From CAZJHD01 sp964545855 (GTDB taxonomy: Bacteria; Planctomycetota; UBA1135; JACQFD01), in the NCBI GenBank assembly GCA_964545855.1, contig CAZJHD010000021.1:1-64000 (forward strand): 64,000 nucleotides of DNA. Reading direction: 5' to 3'. The position numbers were made by a program, and so were the translations under genes. This document shows, piece after piece, positions 58,256 through 64,000 of the stretch. Each line of letters opens with the position of its first letter. Within the stretch, counting starts at the first letter, position 1. The notes below the pieces were generated by a model. That model worked only from the letters and a program-made list of their open reading frames with translations, made no database searches and was not told where the DNA came from.

Positions 58256-59695
58256 TCACGAGAGCTTGATGAGGAATCCGAACATCATGAAGGCGACGAT
58301 CGTGCTCAGGATGCCGAGAGTCGTCGCCGAGATCGCGCGGCCCATGCCGGTGAACCGCTCCGGGGCGCGTCGGATCACCACCATGGCCGTGATTCCCAGC
58401 ACGCTCCCGAGGAAAGCGACCACGAGCGCGAAGAAGGAGGTCACGCCGAAGATCGCCATCCCTTCGTAGCCGAGCGACATTCCCCCCGCTCTGCTCCTCC
58501 CGTAGGCGTAGGCGGGGAAGACCGTCGAGGCGAGGAACGCCGTCGCCGCGAAGGCGAGCGCGGAGCAGAGGAGAGCGCCGTTCGCGACGCCGGGCACGCG
58601 TGTCCTCGGCTCGCGCATCATCGCGAGGTGGCTCGATCGGCGCTCGGCGACGGGCTGTGGATCGAGGGGCCGCTCGGCGAGGGGCCGCGCGACGACGGGA
58701 GGCTCCCCTTGGGTCGGGATCGCGACGCGGTGCGGTCGAGCGTTCGCCCCCGTCGCGGTGGACGACGGCTCCGGGCTCGGGGGCGTCGCGCCGATGCGCT
58801 CGATCTCCGTCTTGATCTCGCTCGCGCGCTGATAGCGCCGCGCGGGGTCCTTCTGGAGGACGCGGAGCACCACCTCGTCGAGGCGGATGTCCACCTGGAT
58901 GTTGCGATGCGAGGGCGGATCGAAGCGGCCGATCGGCAGCTCCCCCGTGAGCATCTCGTAGATCAGCACGCCGAGCGAGTAGAGGTCGGCGCGGTGGTCG
59001 ACCGTGCGCGACGCCTCGCGCTGCTCCGGCGCCATGTACTCGAAGGTGCCGAGGATCTGCGTCGGGCGCGTGACCATCAGCGGGTCGGGAGTCTCGACGA
59101 GGCGCGACAGGCCGAAGTCGAGGAGCCTCACGCGGCCATCGCGGTCGAGGATCACGTTCTCGGGCTTGAGGTCGCGATGCACGACGCCGCGCGCATGCGC
59201 GTACTCGAGCGCGTCGCAGAGCTGCGGGATGATGCGGAGCGCTTCGAGGGGCGAGACGCCGCCGTTCGCGAGGATCCGGCGCAGCGAGACGCCGTCGACG
59301 TACTCCATCACGAACCACGCGCCGCTCTCGGAGACGTCGCCGTCGAGGATCGAGACGATGTTCGGGTGGCCGAGCCGCGCGAGGACTGAGATCTCGCGCC
59401 GGAACCGATCCGCCAGCTGCGGCTGCTCGAGGTGGTTCTCGGCGAGCAGCTTCACGGCGACGACGCGCCCGAGGGAGAGCTGCTCGGCGCGGTAGACCAC
59501 GCCCATGCCGCCGGCGCCGATGCGCTCCGTCAGGCGGCAGCCGCCGATGACGGTGCCGAGCCGAGGATCGCGCGGCGCGTCCTCGAGCCGTGTGGGAGCG
59601 CCCTCGACCCGGAAGACGTTCCCGCACGTCTCGCAGCCGCAATCGCTCCCGCGCGCCTCGACGGGCGCGGAGCACTTGGGGCATTCGACGAGCAT
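58256..59695 (-). CDS. Membrane Ser/Thr kinase with N-terminal zinc ribbon (copy 2)
   Basis: A 479-residue kinase very like its neighbour. The zinc ribbon is CPKC and CETC at residues 5-8 and 21-24. The kinase domain carries GAGGMGVVY, AVKLLAEN, HRDLKPEN and DFGLSRL and shares long blocks with the first copy (ILGTFEYMAPEQRE). The C-terminal 130 residues have three or four helices ending GMGRAISATTLGILSTIVAF. The start was chosen to match the neighbour's MKLQCPKC; the frame is also open to an ATG at 59848, which would add 51 Pro/Arg-rich residues. No ribosome-binding site settles this. Confidence 0.88.
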   Translation of the reverse strand: MLVECPKCSAPVEARGSDCGCETCGNVFRVEGAPTRLEDAPRDPRLGTVIGGCRLTERIGAGGMGVVYRAEQLSLGRVVAVKLLAENHLEQPQLADRFRREISVLARLGHPNIVSILDGDVSESGAWFVMEYVDGVSLRRILANGGVSPLEALRIIPQLCDALEYAHARGVVHRDLKPENVILDRDGRVRLLDFGLSRLVETPDPLMVTRPTQILGTFEYMAPEQREASRTVDHRADLYSLGVLIYEMLTGELPIGRFDPPSHRNIQVDIRLDEVVLRVLQKDPARRYQRASEIKTEIERIGATPPSPEPSSTATGANARPHRVAIPTQGEPPVVARPLAERPLDPQPVAERRSSHLAMMREPRTRVPGVANGALLCSALAFAATAFLASTVFPAYAYGRSRAGGMSLGYEGMAIFGVTSFFALVVAFLGSVLGITAMVVIRRAPERFTGMGRAISATTLGILSTIVAFMMFGFLIKLS

Positions 59696-60113
59696 CGGGG
59701 CAGTTTCCACGAGAGGGGGTGACGAGAGCCAACGCCTTTCGGCGGGGGAGGGCGTCGCGGCCTCCGGCTCCGTGCGCGCACGCCCGCGAATCCCTTCCTC
59801 GCGAACGGGCGGATCGAGGACGGGCGTGGGCGTGGCGGGGTCTTCCATGGGGAGCGGGGTCGCCCCGGGCGGGAGTCACATGGCGTGCCAGGGGCTCCGG
59901 ATCTCTCGGAACGGAGCACCGCCTCGGCCTCGGGGCGTGGGCTCGTCGCCGCAAGTGGGGAGAGAGGCTCGCGTGGGAGCCGCGAGCGGCGACCTCAGCA
60001 TCGCGCGTCGCGCGCCGGCGCCGTCGAAGCCCTCGCGCCCGAAGGAACGTCCCGTTCGCTCCGATCGAACGCATCGTTCGCCGCGCGTTCGTGCGCGCGC
60101 GGCCGAGGCGCGA
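59696..60113. other. 418-bp gap between the FHA regulator and the kinases
   Basis: No supported gene. The first 150 bp could be the N-terminal extension of the second kinase. The rest shows no frame with conserved features, no repeat and no T-rich terminator. It would contain the promoter of the kinase operon. Confidence 0.45.
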
Positions 60114-61451
60114 TCAGCGATCGAGGCCGTAGCGGCGCAGCTTGCGCCGCAGCGTCGGCTCCGAGATGCCGAGGCGTCTCGCCGCCGCACCGCGCTTCCC
60201 GCCCGTCGCCTCCAGAGCTCGGATCACCGCCTCTTTCTCGGCGTCGTCGAGCGAGACGGGAGGCTCGGGGGGTGCTGCGGCCGCGGGCGCGGCCTCCGGC
60301 GGGTGCGCCGTCGACACCGTGGCGTCGGCGGCAGCGACTGCGGCGAGCGGAGGCGCGAGGGGCGGGAGGTCTCCCAGCTCGACGACCGGTCCCTTCGCGA
60401 CGAGCGCCGCGCGGTCGAGCACGTGGCGGAGCTCGCGGAGGTTTCCGGGCCACGGGCGCGAGCGCAGCGCCGCCACGAGGTCCGGCGAGGCGCTCTTCGC
60501 CCCGAGGCCGAGCCACGCGTCGACGAACAGGGGGAGGTCGTCGAGGCGTTCGCGCAGCGGAGGGAGCCGGATCTCCACTGCATTCAGCCGGAAGAGGAGG
60601 TCGCTGCGGAAGGCGCCGGTCTGCACGGCGCGCTCCAGGTCGCGGTTCGTCGCGGCGATCAGCCGGAAGTCGCTCCGCCGCGGGACGGGGCTCCCGACGG
60701 GATGGAACTCGCCCGTCTCCAGCACGCGGAGCAGCTTCACCTGTGCGTCGATCGCGAGCTCGCCCACCTCGTCGAGGAAGAGCGTCCCGCCATGGGAGCG
60801 CGCGAGGAACCCGTCGCGTCGCGCGTCGGCGCCCGTGAAGGCGCCCTTCTCCGCGCCGAAGAGCTCGCTCTCGAAGAGGCCCGGGGAGATCGCCGCGGCG
60901 TGGAGCACGACGAAGGGGCCCGCGTTGCGCCGGCTGCGCGCATGGATCGAGTGCGCGAAGACCTCCTTGCCGGTGCCGGTCTCGCCCCGCAGGAGGACCG
61001 GGAGATCGGACGCCGCGGCGCGGTCGGCGAGTCCGCGCGCCGCGACGAAGGCGGCGGAGCGGCCGAGCGGGGAGGGCACGGCCGGAGTGCCCTTCGCCGA
61101 GCGCGAGGGCGGCGAGATCCCGCCCACCACGAGCGTCTCGCCGGGGATGGCGCCGCGCACGCGGAGGCGGATCCCGCCGATCGCGACCTCGTCGCCGTCG
61201 AGGAGCTGCGCCTCGCGGATGCGCTTGCCGTTCACCCACGTGCCGTTCGTCGACTCGAGGTCGACGACCCGGATCGCGCGCCCGGAGGGCTCGAACCGCG
61301 CGTGCTGGCGCGACGCGGCGCCGTCCAGCAGCAGGAGGTCGCAGCCCTCGCCGCGGCCGACGATCACGGCGCCCTCGACGGGGATCTCCCGCAGCGACGC
61401 GTCGCCCTGGACGACGAGCAGGCGCGAGATGGATGCGGGAGGCGACGGCAC
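60114..61451 (-). CDS. FHA-domain sigma54-dependent transcription activator
   Basis: A 445-residue enhancer-binding protein. The FHA domain (about residues 10-100) has the phospho-threonine-binding residues in GRGEGCDL, SRQHARF and STNGTWVNG. The AAA+ domain (about 130-350) has Walker A GETGTGKE, the sigma54-contact loop GAFTGA, Walker B GGTLFLDEVGEL and RSDFRLIAATNRD. The C-terminal Fis-type helix-turn-helix has RRLGISEPTLRRKLRRYGL. FHA input implies control by Ser/Thr phosphorylation, and two kinase genes follow on the same strand. GTG start. No sigma54 -24/-12 promoter was found in the window. Confidence 0.93.
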   Translation of the reverse strand: MPSPPASISRLLVVQGDASLREIPVEGAVIVGRGEGCDLLLLDGAASRQHARFEPSGRAIRVVDLESTNGTWVNGKRIREAQLLDGDEVAIGGIRLRVRGAIPGETLVVGGISPPSRSAKGTPAVPSPLGRSAAFVAARGLADRAAASDLPVLLRGETGTGKEVFAHSIHARSRRNAGPFVVLHAAAISPGLFESELFGAEKGAFTGADARRDGFLARSHGGTLFLDEVGELAIDAQVKLLRVLETGEFHPVGSPVPRRSDFRLIAATNRDLERAVQTGAFRSDLLFRLNAVEIRLPPLRERLDDLPLFVDAWLGLGAKSASPDLVAALRSRPWPGNLRELRHVLDRAALVAKGPVVELGDLPPLAPPLAAVAAADATVSTAHPPEAAPAAAAPPEPPVSLDDAEKEAVIRALEATGGKRGAAARRLGISEPTLRRKLRRYGLDR

Positions 61452-61557
61452 GGCGCCAGCATAGCCGTCGGTGGAGGAGCGCTTTGCGGAGCCAGCGCGC
61501 GGAATCGGCGCGCGGCTCGCGGTGCGTGTCGCCGGGAGGACTCCCGCCGCTCGCCTC

Positions 61558-64000
61558 TCAGATGGCGGCCGCCGTCAGGCGCGACTCGTCGGTCTCCGCG
61601 GCGCTCCAGGGCCGGATCGCCCGCACGGCCATGGCGGCGCGGTACCCGGCGAGGGTCGCCTCCGCGGCGGCGCTCCAGGTGCATTCCTCGCGGAACTTCC
61701 GCTGGAGCCTCTCGCGCTTGCGCACGTCGCGCTCTCGGTTCTGGTAGGCCGCGAGCACCGCGTCGCGGATCGAGCGCACGCTCGCCGGATCGCAGGCGTA
61801 GGCGTCGAGTCCGAAGTACTCGGGCTCCGACGTCCGGTCGCTCACGACGAGGGGACAGCCGGCGAGCGCCGCTTCGACGCAGGCGAAGGAGGCGCACTCC
61901 ATCCACGAGGGCAGCGCGAAGACGGCGGCCGCCTTCATGGCGGACGCGAGCCTCTCGTGGGGCAGATGCTCCAGGAAGAGCGTCCGGGGGCCGGCCGCCT
62001 CGCGGCAGAGCCGCATGTAGTTCGGGTCGTAGTTCCGCCCCACGACGACGACCGGGAGGCCCGTCTCGCGCAGGGCGTGCAGGAGCATCAGCTGGTTCTT
62101 CCGCGGCTCCACGAGGCCGACGGTGAGCACGAAGTCGCGGAGGCCGTGCTCGCGGACGAAGTCGTCGGGCGTCGCCGCGTCGAAGACGGCGGGCTCCGCC
62201 GCGTTGCGCACGATCGTGTAGGGAGGACGCACGCCGAGGGTCGCCTCCATGCACTCCATCTCGCGCTCGCTCTGCGGCAGGCAGTGGTCGACGAGCGAGA
62301 GGATCTCGCGCTGGTACTCCTCGTAGCCCGTGAAGTTCGGCTCCAGGCGCTGGAGGCGCGTCCGGCCGTTCGAGACGAGGATCCCCGCGGCGAGATCGTG
62401 GAGCCTGCGGTCGAGCTCCTCGGCGGTCGTCGACGTGGAGAAGATCGCCGGGACGACGCCATCGGCCCATGCCTTCTCGCTCATGTCCCAGTAGATCGGC
62501 GAGAGGACGATCGGGACGTCGGGCGCGGCGACGCGGATCCCCTTCACCTGCGGGAGCGTCTGGTGCGGGAACCAGAGGTTGAAGACGTGCACCAGGTCGT
62601 AGCCGCGCGGATCGGGACGCGCCGAGTAGCAGAGGTCGACGTGGACGCCGCGCTCCTCGAGGTGCTGCTTCGTCTTCTGCACCTGCACCATGTCGCCGCC
62701 GGGGACGCGACGCTCGAAGGTGTTCACGAAGAGGACGCGCATCGACGGGGCCGAGCCCGCCGACACGCGTCGCTTCGCGCCCTCGCCGATCTCGTGGTGG
62801 CGGTTCGCGGGCTCCGCGCTCGCAGCGGCGGCGGCGGGCGCGGGAATCACGGCGGCGGCCGCCGGGGCTTCCGTCTCGCCGCGGAGCCTCGCCGCGCGCA
62901 GGGCGAGCGGCGCCGCACGATCGCGCAGGCCGAGTGCCGCTCGGACGCTGGCGAGCTCCGCGAGCGCATCGGTGCGGAGCGGTGCGAGGTCGACGATGCT
63001 CGCGAGGACGCGGTCGGCATCCGCGAGCCGGCCGTCGCGCCGCAGCGTGCGGGAGTAGCCGAAGGTGTCGTCCCAGAAGGCCATGAGGGGGCCCGACGTC
63101 TTCGCCGCGAGGGCTCGGTAGCGTCGCGCGAGATCGATCGACGCGGCAGCCGGTCCGCTCGCCGCCGGGAGGTCGCGCTTCGGGAACGATGCCGGATCCG
63201 GCAGGCGCTCGAGGTAGTCGCCGATCTTCGCGTCGTCCGGGAGGATCCTTCCCTCTCGGGAGAGATCGAGGGAGACGTCGAGCGTGCGCCACACGTCGAT
63301 GCCCCACTTGCCGATGAGCTTCCGCTCGTTCGCGGCCTGGTTGGAGATCGCCGCGTTCGAGCGCGCGGCGCCGTTCGACAGCGCGTGCACGACGCCGACG
63401 CGCCCGTCGTAGAGGACCTCGTAGCCGGCGGCGCACAGCGCCACGTGGTGGTCGGGGTCGTCGTACTGCGTCGGGCTGAAGCGGATGTCGAAGAGCCCGG
63501 CGTCCGCGAGCACGTCGCGCCGGTACAGGTTGCAGCAGCCGCGCACGTGCGCGCAGCGCGCGCGGTAGGTGGCCTGCCCCGCGTCGGGCTCGCCGTCGTG
63601 GCCGTAGATGAAGGGGTAGATCCGGTAGGGGCCGCACTGGACGTCGCGCGTCGCGTTGTCGTTCAGGATCCGAGGTCCGACGACGCCGGCCCAGGGCCGG
63701 TCGCGGAAGTTCTCGACGAGCACCTCGAGCCAGTCGGCGGGGAGCCGGACGTCGTCGTCGAGACGCGCCACGAGCTCGCCGTCGCCCTTCACGATCCCCC
63801 AGTTCATCCCCGCGGCGACGCCGGTGTTCACGGCGAGGCGGTGCACGGAGATCTCGAAGGGGAACTCCGGCCGGAGCGTCTCCAGCGCCTCGACGGTGCC
63901 GTCGGTGCTCGCGTTGTCGACGACGTGCACGTGGAGCCGGTCGCCCGGGTAGCGCGTCGCAGCGAGCGTCTCCATGAGCCGCAGCAGGGTCGCGCGGTTG
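61558..64000 (-). CDS. GT2-GT4 glycosyltransferase fusion (5' end outside window)
   Basis: A partial gene of at least 814 codons that runs off the window end; an internal ATG at 63975 is preceded in frame by NRATLLRL, typical of the GT2 N-terminus, so the true start lies outside. The GT2 domain has VVDNASTDGT and the metal-binding ARLDDDVRL. A middle region has a TPR-like stretch (RVLASIVDLAPLRTDALAEL) and an Ala-rich linker. From about 400 residues on there is a GT4 domain with GGDMVQVQKTKQHLEERG, LTVGLVEPRKNQLMLL and FALPSWMECASFACVEAALAG (E-x7-E-like). It should make a surface polysaccharide or glycoprotein. Confidence 0.88.
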   Translation of the reverse strand, partial: NRATLLRLMETLAATRYPGDRLHVHVVDNASTDGTVEALETLRPEFPFEISVHRLAVNTGVAAGMNWGIVKGDGELVARLDDDVRLPADWLEVLVENFRDRPWAGVVGPRILNDNATRDVQCGPYRIYPFIYGHDGEPDAGQATYRARCAHVRGCCNLYRRDVLADAGLFDIRFSPTQYDDPDHHVALCAAGYEVLYDGRVGVVHALSNGAARSNAAISNQAANERKLIGKWGIDVWRTLDVSLDLSREGRILPDDAKIGDYLERLPDPASFPKRDLPAASGPAAASIDLARRYRALAAKTSGPLMAFWDDTFGYSRTLRRDGRLADADRVLASIVDLAPLRTDALAELASVRAALGLRDRAAPLALRAARLRGETEAPAAAAVIPAPAAAAASAEPANRHHEIGEGAKRRVSAGSAPSMRVLFVNTFERRVPGGDMVQVQKTKQHLEERGVHVDLCYSARPDPRGYDLVHVFNLWFPHQTLPQVKGIRVAAPDVPIVLSPIYWDMSEKAWADGVVPAIFSTSTTAEELDRRLHDLAAGILVSNGRTRLQRLEPNFTGYEEYQREILSLVDHCLPQSEREMECMEATLGVRPPYTIVRNAAEPAVFDAATPDDFVREHGLRDFVLTVGLVEPRKNQLMLLHALRETGLPVVVVGRNYDPNYMRLCREAAGPRTLFLEHLPHERLASAMKAAAVFALPSWMECASFACVEAALAGCPLVVSDRTSEPEYFGLDAYACDPASVRSIRDAVLAAYQNRERDVRKRERLQRKFREECTWSAAAEATLAGYRAAMAVRAIRPWSAAETDESRLTAAAI

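Noticed and set aside
63976..64000. ATG at 63975 as the true start of the glycosyltransferase
   Set aside because: The upstream in-frame residues NRATLLRL are typical of the GT2 N-terminus, so the gene is treated as truncated by the window.
1..64000. tRNA, rRNA or CRISPR
   Set aside because: No cloverleaf with GTTCRANNC arm in context, no rRNA core sequences, and no regularly spaced direct repeats were found by eye.

Overview
The window is a dense, high-GC (roughly 70%) bacterial chromosome segment. I count 44 protein-coding genes, no tRNA or rRNA, and no CRISPR array. The gene content points to a Planctomycetota-like organism: secreted proteins built from carboxypeptidase-regulatory-like beta-sandwich repeats, an SBBP-repeat surface protein, an HzsA-like beta-propeller cytochrome, ECF sigma factors next to Ser/Thr kinases, zinc-ribbon kinases and a DUF1343 enzyme. 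The high GC and this gene style would suit the Saltatorellus/Engelhardtia-type lineages. This placement is inferred from style only; a myxobacterium-like origin is not excluded. GTG starts are frequent and TTG starts occur, and almost every gene casts long antisense shadow ORFs.

Layout. (1) 1-17.1 kb: two near-perfect palindromes bracket a secreted carboxypeptidase-like protein and a MacB/LolCDE-type ABC transporter. A translationally coupled pair follows (large carboxypeptidase-like repeat protein and a 14-blade WD40 protein), then an SBBP surface protein, an AAA+/DUF4143 ATPase, and an ECF sigma factor fused through membrane segments to carboxypeptidase-like repeats. (2) 17.3-24.6 kb: small housekeeping genes (DUF1801, HAD phosphatase, DUF1579). 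Next is a tight operon of Mrp ATPase, a methionine-synthase-activation-like protein and a HEAT/VWA protein, then rhodanese and QueC. (3) 24.6-36.5 kb: a two-component system with two secreted proteins upstream, a DUF2339 membrane protein, MazG, a candidate small RNA with its own terminator, a tandem universal stress protein, and two consecutive Kef/NhaP-like antiporters. (4) 36.6-46.5 kb: an HzsA-like mono-haem propeller with VCBS repeats, an orphan TssB-TssC-like sheath fusion, two paralogous trypsin-like lipoproteins around a DinB gene, an MscS channel and a GT-C-like membrane protein. (5) 46.6-54.6 kb: a five-gene operon with a sodium/solute symporter, NagZ, an AmiE-like/NamZ fusion, an ECF sigma factor and a Ser/Thr kinase. 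(6) 54.9-64 kb: a signalling block on the minus strand (FHA-type sigma54 activator, two zinc-ribbon membrane kinases, a small membrane protein, an ECF sigma factor), then a GT2-GT4 glycosyltransferase fusion cut by the window end.

How the genes may work together. The clearest coherent system is the operon in (5). NagZ, an AmiE-family serine hydrolase and the exo-muramidase NamZ are the three activities of the Bacillus muropeptide-recycling cluster; here two of them are fused, with a symporter upstream and an ECF/kinase pair downstream. Three other items deserve follow-up: the fused and truncated contractile-sheath protein with no secretion-system neighbours, the sigma factor carrying a large extracytoplasmic-type repeat domain, and two families of REPIN-like inverted repeats in intergenic gaps.
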